Counted from the stretch's first letter, positions 25,441 through 36,625 are shown. The stretch: DNA of 64,000 nt from Macrobrachium rosenbergii (GCF_040412425.1 NC_089741.1:40858538-40922537), one strand, 5' to 3'. Translations and numbers: made by a program. Notes: generated by a model not told the origin, from the sequence alone.

Positions 25441-26519
25441 ACCTGTAAAATGGCTACGGCGAATAAACTGCAACAAGAATTCCTAAATCATTCAGGCGTG
25501 TAATACAAATCCCATTATGAGTGTCCGTGTCAATTAACACGAAAGCTAAATTACACAAAAGAAAATATTCCGGTCAATGACATGAATGCACTCTGACGAG
25601 CAAACAGAATTGCCTTCAAAAGGAAGGCCCGACAAAAAGATGGCGAAAGAGCAGAAGTGAAACAGATACTGAAATAGTTGGAGGATCTAAAGAAAAACAT
25701 CAAAAGGAGAGGAGCCGATTAAATTAAACTTTCACAAAGGTAATCAATTAACACTAGGGGTTGAATGCACTTCCAAGCATAAAGCAATCGTTTATTGGTT
25801 AGGGAGCAAAGCCTTAGTAGGCTGTTGTTAGATTAGCTGAAGATAGGTTAAGCTATATTTGGTAACATTAAGTTAGGTTAGGTTTGATATCCACCATACA
25901 AGATTTATCCCCCGGGAAAAGCAGTCGGTTTCTCCTACTTCCGGCTACATCAGGACATGAATGAACTAAAATGCACTAATAACATATTTCATTCTATTTT
26001 AAAGACAACAGAAGCTGTTATGCAAAAGGCAACATACCCGTAGATCAAAGACCGTGGAATATTGCGATTCACTCTGACGAAAATTAATTCGTTTTTGTAA
26101 AAGAAGATACAAAGTCCACATTTATTACAAAATTCACATTAACATAACCCAAAATTTCATATAAATTCACAAAAACGAGGAATTCTAGCATCTATACAAT
26201 CAGCAACAGAACGACAAGCTTCTTATGCAAAATCCTTTTTAATAAATGTACTTAAATTCCAAAGTCCAAAAAACCAATATCAGTTTTTAACAAACAAAGC
26301 AAAGCGTTAAAACAACTGCCTTTGAAACAACCCTTCCTTACGAAGCCCCAGTATTATTAAAAGATAAATCGACCCTCAGCCTTGTCCCGATTTTGGAAAG
26401 TGACACTTGGCCCAGGGCCAAAGAGTCATCCTGCCCTTTTACATACCTCGTAGTGGTATCTGCTGGCAGTGCCACCTCTTTTGTTCTTCTATGATACGAC
26501 ACCAAGATGATAAAAATTT
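25441..26519. other. Stretch with no recognised gene
   Basis: About 1.1 kb of unique AT-rich sequence. It includes a short GTTAGGTTAGGT at about 25872-25884, a two-unit TTAGG-like motif. Confidence 0.5.
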
Positions 26520-26678
26520 CTCTCTCTCTCTCTCTCTCTCTCGTGGATTACAGGAGCAATGAACCTTATGCAAAAGGTCATGTTGAAAACTGTAATATTG
26601 CCACTGGAAATATAAAAAGCTTAACGCAAGCTTTATATGCACGTATGTAATTCATATAGACAGAAGGACAGAAAGACA

Positions 26679-26736
<58 letters not shown>

Positions 26737-26850
26737 GGATACAGCGGCAATAAACCTACAATACTGCCATAGGAAATGTATAAAGTTAAATGAAAAATTT
26801 TATATGCACTTATGTAATTCATAGAGAAAGATAAAGAAATAGATAAATAA
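26520..26850. repeat. SSR-spacer duplication: (CT)n with CGTGGATTACAG spacer
   Basis: Two units: (CT)n at 26520-26542 and 26683-26733, each followed by (C/G)(A/T)GGATACAG-type sequence, GCAATAAACCT, TAATA(C/T)TGCCA, GGAAAT.TA and TTTATATGCAC.TATGTAATTC. The second lacks about 25 bases. Confidence 0.85.
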
Positions 26851-27029
26851 AAAAAAAAAGACAGACAGATAGATAGATATATAGATAGATAGAAAGGTAG
26901 ACAGATAGAAAGAATTTTTTTTACTCCATCCTACAAGAGGTCGATGAAGATCTCAGCAGAATAACAGCAATGAAACCAGTTAAGATTTCGGCCATAAATT
27001 TCCGTTTTCCACCGAGTGCCTCCACATAA

Positions 27030-27089
<60 letters not shown>
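26851..27089. repeat. (GATA)n and (CT)n microsatellites
   Basis: GATA/GACA units at about 26859-26915 and a pure (CT)n at 27031-27089. Confidence 0.92.
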
Positions 27090-27092
<3 letters not shown>

Positions 27093-27239
27093 GGCGTGAA
27101 GCCTTTGCCTCTCACTTCTTCGTCAGGAGGTCCTGGGTACGTTGTTGGCCTTTAACGCCGTTGGCCGAGGCCGAGGTCCCCGGCCTGATTCCCTCTGGGA
27201 TAAGCCGAGTGTGAGTGGGAGGAAGGGGAAGGGTCACAA

Positions 27240-28170
27240 GTCAGGATCTAGTATCCTGTTTACTGACCTTTTTTTCCACGGTATTCTGGAATGATTTTCT
27301 ACGAGACAGATCTTTTTTTTATTGCATTCTGTTATTCCTGGGCGTTTTGGAACGATTTATAAGAAACATCTTTTTCCTTGTATTCTGTTTTTCTTTTTAC
27401 TGGTATTCTGGAACGATTTATATGAAACATCATTTTATTGTATTCTGTTTTTCCTGGGTATTCTGGAACGATTTATATGAAACAGATCTTTTTTCCTAGG
27501 TATTCTGGAAGATTTTCACGAGACATCCTTTTTCCCAGGTATTCTGTTTTTTCATCTGGAACGATTTATAGACATCTTTTTACTTGATTCTGTTTTTCTT
27601 GGGTGTTCTGGAAGATTTTCATGAGACATCCTTTTTCCCAGGTATTCTGTTTTTCATCGATATTCTGGAATATTCTGGAAATCGACGATGAAACAGATCT
27701 TTTGCTGTTTTTTGTATTCTAGAACGATTTATATGAAACATCTTTTTATTTGTATTCTTTTTCTGGAACGTATTATGGAAAAAATTTCTGGAAGATTTTT
27801 CACGAGACACTTTTTCCCTATGTTTTTTCATGGTTATTCTGAATAAATTGAAACAATTTTACCAAACATCTTTTTTTATTTATTCTGGAATAAATTTTAT
27901 GAAACATTTTTTCCAGGAGTTTTTCCTTCTATTCTGGAATGATTTTATGACAAATGGATCTTTTTTTTACGTATTCTGTTTTTTATTCCGTATTCTGGAA
28001 TGATTTTGACAAACAGATCTTTTTTTTCACAGGTTTTTTGGTTTTTATTAAGCAGATATTTTTTCCTCGGCATTCTAGAATAACTCTTATGAAACAGATC
28101 TTTTTTCTTGGCATTCTGGAAAATTTTACGAAACATCTTTTTTTTTCTTGGCATTTTGGAGTGGAGCTTT
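27240..28170. repeat. Irregular minisatellite with TATTCTGGAA core
   Basis: About 20 units of 35-60 bases share GTATTCTGGAACGATTT, TATGAAACA(GA)TCTTTTT and CTGTTTTTC. Unit order and length vary (GGAACGATTT versus GGAAGATTTTCACGAGACAT), pointing to repeated internal duplication and deletion. All frames contain stops; the open frames here encode only low-complexity peptides. Confidence 0.9.
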
Positions 28171-28394
28171 TTGTAATTCTACAATACTGACAAGCAAATA
28201 ATTTTTTTACCTTATGTTAAATATCGCAGGCAATGCGTTGAAACAAACGCACAACATAAGGAGAATTAGAAAATATTTCCGTTGTCAATATTTTCACTTC
28301 CCTGAAACCGTTTTGTATCATCCCCAATATCACAGATTTTCAAATTAAATACTGTCTATTCAAAGCGTCTAACAGACAAAAGCATAAAGAGCAC

Positions 28395-28810
28395 GCCCTC
28401 CCTACATCCTCTCCCCTAATTATAAACAATGGCCCCCACCGCTCCCTAATTAAGAATAATGTCCCCACCTCTCCCTAATTAAGAACAATGTCCCCCACCT
28501 CTCCCAATTTAAGAACAATGGCTCCCCACCTCTCCCTAATTAAGAACAATGTCCCCCCCCCTCTCCCAATTTAAGAAAAATGTCTCCCCTCCTCTCCCTA
28601 ATTACGGATAATGTCCCACCACCTCTCCCTAATTAAGAATAATGTCCCCCACCTCTCCCTAATTAAGAACAATGTCCACCCCCAACACCTACCCCTAATT
28701 AAGAACAATATCCCTCCACTTTCCCCCCTAATCAAGAACAACGTACCCACCTTCCCATAATTAAGAACAATGTCCACCCCCACAACACCTCCCCTAATCA
28801 ACAACAATGC
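28395..28810. repeat. 30 bp minisatellite (AATTAAGAACAATGTCCCCC)
   Basis: About 13 units of TAATTAAGAACAATG followed by TCCCCCACCTCTCCC. Each unit alternates an AT half with a strictly C-rich, pyrimidine half. The right-hand units are more diverged. Confidence 0.92.
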
Positions 28811-29191
28811 GCACGTTCACACGACAACCGTGGAAGTCCGGAGCCCAAAAAAAACCAAATTCCTTTAAAACAGACCTATACTATCTGCCTCTCCAGCTCT
28901 TCAGCGCGGTGGCGGGCGTGTTTGTGCCTGGCACAGTGCCAAAAAGGAGAGGAACCAGAAAGAGGGCCAAAGAGAGAGAGAGAGAGAGAGGCAGGACCTC
29001 CTCCCTCCCCCACCACCCACCCACCTACTCCTCCGCCCCCCAACATCCCGCCCTTCTCCGCCAGACAACACGCCCTTCTGGCGCAGTTGTAGGACTCGCC
29101 GTCCTTTCGAGAAATTCCTGCTTCTAACAGTGAGGATAATCTAAGGAGCCTTTTAATAATTCCTGCTTCTCAGAAATGGGATGATCTGAGC
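28811..29191. other. Unique stretch, then degenerate repeat host of the MITE
   Basis: It includes a short (GA)n at 28971-28991 and a C-rich patch (28995-29090). From about 29110 there are diverged ~45 bp units (TTCCTGCTTCT, GATAATCTAAGGAG, TTTTAATA) that continue on the other side of the MITE to about 29800. Confidence 0.55.
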
Positions 29192-29306
29192 CAGTGGTTC
29201 TTAACTTTTTTCAATGCATGCACCCCTTTCAAATCAGCAGTCAGTTCTCACACCCCCTGAATTGCTGAAATAATAAAACACTAAAATACAAAGGTTGATA
29301 TGATGT

Positions 29307-29347
<41 letters not shown>

Positions 29348-29378
29348 TATTATATTATTATTATTATTATTATTATTA

Positions 29379-29413
<35 letters not shown>

Positions 29414-29543
29414 TTATTTTATTTTATATTTTTTTGCAGAAAAAAATAACACGCATATATAAAAATATATTTTGCTTCAATTCTTCACAGGCATCCTCGC
29501 ACCCCTTAGAAACCAGCTTCGCACCCCTGGTTAAGAACCACTG
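29192..29543. mobile_element. hAT-type MITE, family 1, copy B (with internal TAA/TTA palindrome)
   Basis: It begins CAGTGGTTCTTAACTTT and ends CCTGGTTAAGAACCACTG. The interior matches the copy at 23074-23372 (CCCTTTCAAATCAGCAGTCA, CACCCCCTGAATTGCTGAAA, TGATATGATGTGTA, ATATTTTGCTTCAATTCTTC, AGGCATCCTCGCACCCC). The flanking 8-mers ATCTGAGC (29184-29191) and ATCTAAGG (29544-29551) agree at six of eight positions, the spacing expected of hAT. It is about 50 bases longer than copy A because of a TAA/TTA expansion in the middle. Confidence 0.88.
29309..29420. repeat. (TAA)n followed by (TTA)n, palindromic microsatellite
   Basis: About 13 TAA units pass through AATTATTATATTATT into about 20 TTA units. 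The two halves are complementary, so the tract can fold into a long hairpin inside the MITE. Confidence 0.92.
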
Positions 29544-29551
29544 ATCTAAGG

Positions 29552-30087
29552 AGACACTTCGGAGACAGTGATTCCGCTTCAAAAATTAGGAATATCTGTC
29601 GAGACTTAATGTAGGTCTCCTTCTAGAAATAGTGAAAATATAAGGAGACTTTTAATATTTCTGTTTCTCAAAACTGGGATACTCTACCGCGAATTAATGA
29701 TCCTGCTTAAAAAGTTTAAGGAAATTTATATAGATTTGATTATACCTCCTTCTAAAACTGAAGAAACCTAGGGAGAAGTTGTATTTCTGCTTCCGAAATG
29801 AGGAAAAATTACGATGTGCAAATGGGAATTTGGAAACGATAAATAAAAAGGAAAAATGATCGAATATGCAAACTTAATCATGTTTATATATGAGGTTTTT
29901 ATGACAAATTATCAAGAGAACCCTTTTCTCCTTTTTGCATGAATATCAAATAATAATACTGATGACTTAAGGCATTCCGTGTTACTTAAGTTACTTAATC
30001 TTTAAATTACGGTTTGACTTGGTTTGTATTTCAAGTAATTACAATGATACTGATAGTAGTAGTAGTAGTATTAGTAGTATTCACTTG
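29552..30087. other. Degenerate repeat remainder and unique sequence
   Basis: Units with CCTGCTTC, GATAATCTA-like and AGGAGAC continue to about 29800, then unique AT-rich sequence follows. A (TAG)n tract lies at 30053-30080. Confidence 0.5.
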
Positions 30088-30325
30088 TATTCATTTAACG
30101 TATAAAATACACATCATTATGCCCACACAAAACACATGTCACAACCATGTCATAACCGTGCAGTAACAGTAAAAATAAAATAAAGCGTCACAATATGTGT
30201 AGCTGTAGTCATTTATATACATATTACGTATAAAATACACATCTTTACGTGCACATAAATCATATATTACAACCGTAACAAAACCGCTCAGTAACAATAA
30301 AACCAGCTAAAATCAGACACCATAA
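30088..30325. repeat. ~120 bp tandem duplication
   Basis: Two units share CAT.TA.GTATAAAATACACAT, CACA.AA.CA.AT.TCACAACC, ACCG(T/C)(G/T)CAGTAACA and AAAATAA. The first starts near 30088 and the second near 30208. Confidence 0.75.
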
Positions 30326-30900
30326 TATTCATGATATGTCCCATAAGAAGTCACCACGGGTCCCCTTTCCCGAGAAAGGAATCTGCAAGACCCGCCCCAC
30401 ACAAAAAGGGAGGGGGTGGACCAACTCTGGCCCATCCTCAACTGAAAATCATAAATCCTGCTTAAATTCTGTCGCCGAGTCATAAAACTCGGGACAGGGA
30501 GAAAACATATCTGACAATCATTCTACATCCAAGAAGTAGCCTTTGCAAAAAAAAAAAAGAAAAAAAAAAAATTTCCCCTTCATCCGAGATGTAAAATATA
30601 AAATAAAAATGAAAATATTACTCTCGAATTCCTGTGACCCTTTCTCCTCTGCAGGTCTACGTTCAAATTTGGGCTAACGCCCTTCCTCGCTGTCGGTATC
30701 ACACACACCCAACTGCAAACCCCTTGGCAGATCCTGTCTTTCAATTCTGCATCCTCGTATATCTGTGTCAGTGCATCAGGTAATATGCTAGCTGGTTTAT
30801 ACACACACATAAATACATACATACATACGTACACACACATATATATATAATTATATATATATATGAATCACGGAAATATGGAACGTGATGGATATGTAAG
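30326..30900. other. Stretch with no recognised gene
   Basis: Unique sequence with an A-rich run at 30548-30571 and a CATACATA/TA tract at about 30800-30864 that adjoins the foldback element. Confidence 0.5.
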
Positions 30901-31024
30901 TAAAGACAAAATCCACTAAGGAAATGAAACAAAGGAGAGTCTTTCGACTGTCGTCCTTTCCTTAGCAGACGACAGTCGACAGGCCTCGCAGCACTCCAGT
31001 GTTTTCTTCCTTCGTGGATTTTGT

Positions 31025-31029
<5 letters not shown>
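30901..31029. mobile_element. Nested foldback element
   Basis: Outer arms AAAGACAAAATCCACTAAGG (from 30902) and CCTTCGTGGATTTTGTCTTT (ending 31028) are inverted copies. Inside lies a perfect 12 bp inverted pair, TCGACTGTCGTC (30944-30955) and GACGACAGTCGA (30968-30979). The right half contains GGCCTCGCAGCACTCCAGTG, whose partner in the left half is degraded. The element is flanked by TA tracts on both sides. I recognise related, more complete palindromes from decapod sequence but cannot name a family. Confidence 0.78.
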
Positions 31030-31110
<81 letters not shown>

Positions 31111-31170
31111 GAGAGAGAGAGCTATATATACATATACAGAGAGAGAGAGAGAGAAGAGATAGAGAGAGAG
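31030..31170. repeat. (TA)n then (GA)n tracts
   Basis: (TA)n to 31107 with one phase slip, then two short GA tracts separated by CTATATATACATATACA. Confidence 0.92.
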
Positions 31171-31420
31171 AAACTTGCGGTTTAGTGAAGGCCTATACAG
31201 CTCACTTGACTGCAGTGGGTCGCAGCGAGGGTGAAATCGACGCAGGCCTAAAACCCTCACAAAAAACAACACAATATCAAGGGGGGAAGCAGTCGACCCC
31301 TGACAACAATCAAATTATCTTTGGGCTTAAGGAACCAGATGGAGCCAACAAATTAGGTAATGAAAGCTTCTCAGATCAATTTCCGATATTACGTGAAAAA
31401 AACTTGCAGCTCTGAGGAGG

Positions 31421-31421
<1 letters not shown>

Positions 31422-31477
<56 letters not shown>

Positions 31478-31557
31478 ATTTTCTACCTCTTATCTCCTTT
31501 TGTAGTAAACGCAATATCTATACCTCTTTCAATAAAAAATACAAATGAACAACTGAC

Positions 31558-31615
<58 letters not shown>

Positions 31616-31695
31616 CTACCTCTTATCTCCTTTCGTAGCAAACGCACTACAGTATATATACCTCTTTCAATAACAAATATAAATGGACATTTTAC

Positions 31696-31762
<67 letters not shown>

Positions 31763-31846
31763 ACTCTCTCTTTATCTCCTTTTCCTTTAGCAAAACGCAC
31801 TATATATATCTTTTTCAATAATAAATACAAATGCACAATTGACTGT

Positions 31847-31877
<31 letters not shown>

Positions 31878-31880
31878 GAA
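31422..31880. repeat. SSR-spacer array: (TC)n with ATTTTCTACCTCTTATCTCC spacer
   Basis: Four TC tracts (31422-31477, 31560-31611, 31699-31756, 31849-31877) are followed by near-identical spacers with ATTTTCTACCTCTTATCTCC, AAACGCA, TATACCTCTTTCAATAA and ATACAAATG.ACAA.TGACT. Unit length is about 120-140 bases, varying with TC length. Confidence 0.92.
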
Positions 31881-32310
31881 TTTCTACCTCTTACACACAC
31901 ATCTTTTCACACACACTACACACACACAGTTTCTAAAACCAAAGAAAAGCCTTCAAGAATTATGATCTCATACCGCTCATTACAGTGAAATACCACGTCA
32001 TTTGTTCACTTAGAAGTGAAGATGCTATGTGGGTTACCCATGCATTCACAAAAGACAATGAAACGGAAAGCCCTTTGTTCCATACACGTATCCAGCATCT
32101 TGGTATCGTTTCTGTTTGTTTGCAGATACAATGAAAATATCTATGAAAGTCGAAATGTAGTTTATACCTTATATATTGACATACATTCGAGGAAAAAACC
32201 CCTGAACGATTTTATCTTTTTTTTTCACATTTCAAAGTAGACTTTCAAATGTGAGAAGTCTATTCTATGAAAGCTTTCTTGCAAGGTTATATCCTTTTCA
32301 GCCTTGTTTC
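31881..32310. other. Stretch with no recognised feature
   Basis: Short CACACA runs near 31892-31930, then unique AT-rich sequence. Confidence 0.5.
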
Positions 32311-32326
32311 TTTAATAATAATAATG

Positions 32327-32371
<45 letters not shown>

Positions 32372-32449
32372 AAAAGTCTAATTGCAAATCAGAGTTAATT
32401 AACATTTCTCTAATCTATTGAGCAAGAAAAGACCCTTCAAGAACATAGG

Positions 32450-32520
<71 letters not shown>

Positions 32521-32596
32521 AAAAAGTCTGAGAGCAATAAAAGTTAATAACATTCCTCGATTCTACTGAACAAGGAAAGACCTTTTAGTAACATCG

Positions 32597-32654
<58 letters not shown>

Positions 32655-32755
32655 GAAAAGTCTATAACTGCGAGTAAGAGTTTAATTAACATTCCCAGAA
32701 TTTACTGAACAGGAAACGCCTTTCGAGAACACCCGACGCAAAGGCGATTACTTTT
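32311..32755. repeat. SSR-spacer array: (TAA)n with AAAAGTCT..GACC spacer
   Basis: Three units with (TAA)n at about 32311-32368, 32450-32519 and 32597-32654. The spacers share AAAAGTCT, GAGTTAATTAACATT, TCTA.TGA.CAAG(A/G)AA and GA(C/C)CTTT(A/C)(G/A)AGAACA. Confidence 0.9.
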
Positions 32756-33581
32756 TAATTGCCTCGTTCTTAACCGGTTCGAAAAATCAGGTAACCGGCC
32801 CTCCTCCCCCCCCCAGGTAATCTGGTTCCTCCTCCTCCTCCTCCTCCTCCTTCAGACAAACGACGAACGACGTAGTAATCGCATCCAATTTTAATCAGGC
32901 CAGGTCAGACGAGGTCAGGTCGCTCGCCTTTCCAGGGCTGCGTCACGACGTACCAACCATTACTCCCTTCGGTGCCCTCCTTTCCCTTTCTATTGTGGCA
33001 CCCTCCTCCCCTTCCTACCCCTGCCCATGCCCATGCCCATACCCATACCCTCCCCTTGCTCCTTGTACCCTTACTCCCTTCTCATAATCTATTATCACTT
33101 CCAGTGATTTTCTTTCCGTTTAGGAAGAACAATAAAGGATTAATATGCTAATGAGAAAGAAATGAAACCTTGCTTCCCTAAATTGCTTGCCTAAATAAGT
33201 CCATAATAATCTGCTCGAACATCAAGCAATAAGTTCTGCTATATAAAAAATTCTGAAAAGAAAAACCTTTGAAAATTCTCACTCTTCAACCACCAACTAG
33301 AATAAACAGCTGGCCTTTTTGAGAACGATCTATATCCACGTTTTTTTTTCTCTCTCTCTCTGCCGGAGATTTAAAAACAATTTAAAAAAATAAAAAACAC
33401 AGAAATTAACGAATGGGAACTGAAAACATGAAATGGACTGGTGTCTTCGAGACATTATACAGGAGAGTTTCAACATGAAGAGGAATCTTCCACCACTTGG
33501 AAAAAGTTGAGCACAAAGAACGACAATTCTGTCTCTCTGAAGTCAAGATTTCAGCTTAATAACTACAATCTATTATTAATC

Positions 33582-33583
<2 letters not shown>
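32756..33583. other. Stretch with no recognised gene
   Basis: It includes (CCT)n at about 32826-32852, CCCATGCCCATACCCA repeats near 33020-33050 and otherwise unique sequence. Confidence 0.5.
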
Positions 33584-33621
<38 letters not shown>

Positions 33622-33641
33622 GTTGTTGTTGTTGTTGTTGT
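33584..33641. repeat. (TTA)n(TTG)n microsatellite
   Basis: About 13 TTA units pass into six TTG units. Confidence 0.95.
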
Positions 33642-33749
33642 TTATGCTGTTTACATAATGAGCACCATAGAAAACAATGAGATAAGAGCAATTATTACTT
33701 CAGTTCCTAACACTTCCACACAGGGACTTGATATTTTTCTCTACCGCAC

Positions 33750-33839
<90 letters not shown>
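33750..33839. repeat. (GA)n microsatellite
   Basis: A 90-base GA tract with a single GACA interruption at about 33783. Confidence 0.95.
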
Positions 33840-33841
<2 letters not shown>

Positions 33842-34175
33842 TAAAGGCGATCTATTCCAGACAGTGACTGATATAGGTCAAATATGACCAAGCGCTGAGT
33901 AATTTCTCCAATCGCAGGAGCAGCACAATGAGAGTAACAGGGAATTCTCCTCACCTAAGAGTTGGCACCGAACACGAAGCAAGATGGCTACATATCCCCA
34001 CTACTCACTGAAGTGTGACTTATACACGCATTCTCTCCCCCTCCCCCTCCCCCGAAATAAGAAAAATGAGGATAAAACAAGAGAAGAAACAACCAAAAGC
34101 CTATTATAATTTCAAGGCGATGCGATGGAGGCAAAGTTGAAAAAGAACTTGATGTGAAAAGATACAAGAAAAAAA
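33840..34175. other. Stretch with no recognised feature
   Basis: Unique sequence with a CCCCCTCCCCC patch at about 34036-34054. Confidence 0.5.
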
Positions 34176-34708
34176 AAAGTAAAAACTGCGCTGGAGTTTC
34201 TTCGGCGCAATCGAGTTTTCTGTACAGCCGCTACAGCGTATAATCAAGGCCACCGAGAATAGATCTCTCTTTCGGTGGCCTCGGTATAATGCTGTATGAG
34301 CCGCGGCCCATGAAACTTTAACCACGGCCCGGCGGTGGCCTATCCTATATCGTCGCCAGAAGCACGATTATGACTAACTGTAACCTTAAATAAAAAAAAC
34401 TGTTGAGGCTAGAGAGGCTGCAATTTGGTATTTTTGATGATTGGGGGTGGATGATCAACATACCAATTTGCAGCCCCTCTAGCCTCAGTAGATTTTAGGA
34501 TCTGAGGGCGAAAAGAAAAAGTGGTGACAAGATCTGACAGAAAAAGTGGACAGGAAAAAGTGCAGGAAAAAGGACAGGACAAAGCCAGGAAAAAAGTTTC
34601 TTTTACAGGAAAAACTACAGGAAAAAATGAGATCAGAAAAACAGGCCAGAAAAAGCGGACGGACAGACAAAGTTGGCAGTCAATAGTTTTCTTTACAGAA
34701 AACTAAAA
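34176..34708 (+). mobile_element. Multi-hairpin element, copy 4 (longest, expanded tail)
   Basis: It has all modules: the small 5' hairpin (TGCGCTGGAG against CTTCGGCGCA), GAGTTTTCTGTACAGCCGCT, the GGCCACCGAGAATAGATCTC hairpin, CGGTATAATGCTGTATGAGC, the large stem (arms about 34396-34434 and 34457-34496) and the terminal hairpin with AGTTTTC and GAAAACT. Between the stem and the terminal hairpin, the usual ~60-base tail is expanded to about 180 bases by variable ACAGGAAAAAGT-type repeats. One base is inserted in each arm of the stem at matching positions. Confidence 0.88.
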
Positions 34709-34920
34709 CTGAGGATAAAACAGGAGAAGCGAGAACCAAAAGACAGTTATTCTTTGAGGGACGGGACGAAGGCAAAGTTGAAAACGAACGTGACGTCGGA
34801 ACGGAATATAAAAATGAGAGAGATAACGGAAAAGTGTCCGCCAAAGACCAGGGAATTCCTGAAGGATATGAGGTGATATATCATCGTGCCCGGGGAAGCA
34901 ACGCTTCGATAACTCTCGAG

Positions 34921-35054
34921 AGGAGGAGGAGGAGGAGGAGGAGGAGGAGAGGGAGGTGGTGGGCGAAGGGTGGTGGGCCAAGCGAGCCTCCTGTTGTTCA
35001 AAATGTAAAATGAAGTACTGTCAGTGACTACTACCACCGTTACTATTATTACAC

Positions 35055-35103
<49 letters not shown>
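34921..35103. repeat. (GGA)n and (TAA)n tracts
   Basis: (GAG)n at about 34919-34949 with a purine-rich extension, then (TAA)n at 35055-35103. Confidence 0.92.
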
Positions 35104-35104
<1 letters not shown>

Positions 35105-36369
35105 TTTAAGTACTTAATGACCGAAAAATCTATATAATAATTCATTCGTTATATATAATCAATCAAAATGCAAAGACAAATACGAAACAGTAAATTTGAA
35201 AAGTAGGGCATCCGGTATAATTTCTTCGCATACCTCTCACCTCCAACACAATACTTTATTTAGATTTAAAATTCTAAACAACGCATTTATTTGATATAAA
35301 CCAAACTCAAGACATGGGAACTGCTAAAGAAGGACATCGAATCCACTTTCCCCAAATACCTCTCTCAACCCCTCTCGCCCGGGCAGGCTAACCAGCGTGT
35401 CCTGCTGAGGAGGCCTAGAATGCAAAAGGTCACCCACTCCCGTGACGTGTGACCTCCCTCAAGTATTGACAATTGCCATCAGGGTCAAACGACCTCAATA
35501 AAGGGTTCCCAAATGGCACTGTGCATATGGAGGTCAATTCATCTATCAATAGGCAGGTTTGGACAAAGAGCAGATTTGAGAAACGCGTTCCATCCCGAGT
35601 GCCAATCATGAGGTGTGGGAGAACTGGTTCTTGATTCATTGCTCGGTCATGTTGTTTAATGATTGCGAAGGAAATGAAAGGCTAATGCAATGTAATAGAT
35701 TCATTTTCATTCCGGATCACTTCCGCTGCTCGGGCGTCGGTTTGGGAAGGGGAAATCTTTTAACCAATCAAATAAAGTATCTTGTTACTTAAATAACAAT
35801 TTTTCATTTTATCTACCTAAACCCGCTATATTATTCCATTAGGTCGTTATTTTATAGAAAGTAGATTCATTAATTTGGAAAGTTATAACATTTATTTAAC
35901 TTGAAGTAACCCTTCTACTCTATGTAGTCTGCAATAAACGCTGAATTAAGCCATACAAAACTTGCAAGCTCATTACATCTAAAAAACCTAAAGTCAAAGT
36001 TCTCTTTCTTTGAAAACCAACATAAAATTCAGAAGCTTATTTTTCTCCATAGCAAACATTATAAACCGAGATGATGTCTCCCTCTCATGACAAACAACAA
36101 AACACGAGAAACCGCTCAGAACAATCACAAAGATCTGTTCCATATATTAAAATGACAACAGCAAACATGGAGAAAAAATTTCGGCGAAAAAAAGGTATAT
36201 GCAAATACGAACGAAACATGAGATAACTTTTGAATACCAACGAAAGTCTATAAATGCCTACGATCTCGGGTCCATCGTTTTTATTATTTCGTCGTTCACT
36301 GCATCTCGAGTTACATACAAACAGTTGCATAAAATGCAATAAAAGAAGTGGACCATTTGCAGATGTCTA
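35104..36369. other. Stretch with no recognised gene
   Basis: About 1.25 kb of mostly unique sequence. A minus-strand open frame (35430-35639) has balanced composition, but no domain was recognised and no splice borders are convincing. Confidence 0.45.
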
Positions 36370-36625
36370 AAACAACTGATCTAGTTGTATGTAAATTATG
36401 CATTAGTCTTGATTAATATCGCTAAAATATTCATGAATGATTAACACAAATTTATAATTACTGATCTAGGTTTGCTCAAATTATACATTAGTATGCATTC
36501 ATTTATTCAAAATATGTATGAACGGTTAATCCAAAATTTATAATAACTGATCTAGTTCTGTTCACATCATACAATAGTGCCTATTTATATCACCAAACTA
36601 TTTATCAGTGGTTAATACATGCAGC
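36370..36625. repeat. ~85 bp tandem repeat x3
   Basis: Three diverged units share ACTGATCTAG.T.TG, ATTATACATTAGT, AT.CA..AAATAT(T/G)(C/T)ATGAA and GGTTAATAC.AA.TTTATAAT. Confidence 0.8.

Noticed and set aside
27090..27235. GC-rich block after a (CT)n tract, considered as an exon (CTTCGTCAG acceptor-like, GTGAGTG donor-like)
   Set aside because: The reading frame runs into the downstream minisatellite and the donor context (GAGT|GTGAGT) is poor. Evidence is too thin to list as a feature.
33840..33960. Possible further copy of the SINE-like repeat (AGCGCTGAG and GGTCAAATATGACC resemble parts of it)
   Set aside because: Only short scattered matches, in the wrong order and spacing.
35430..35639. 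69-codon minus-strand frame with balanced composition
   Set aside because: No similarity that I can name and no supported exon borders.
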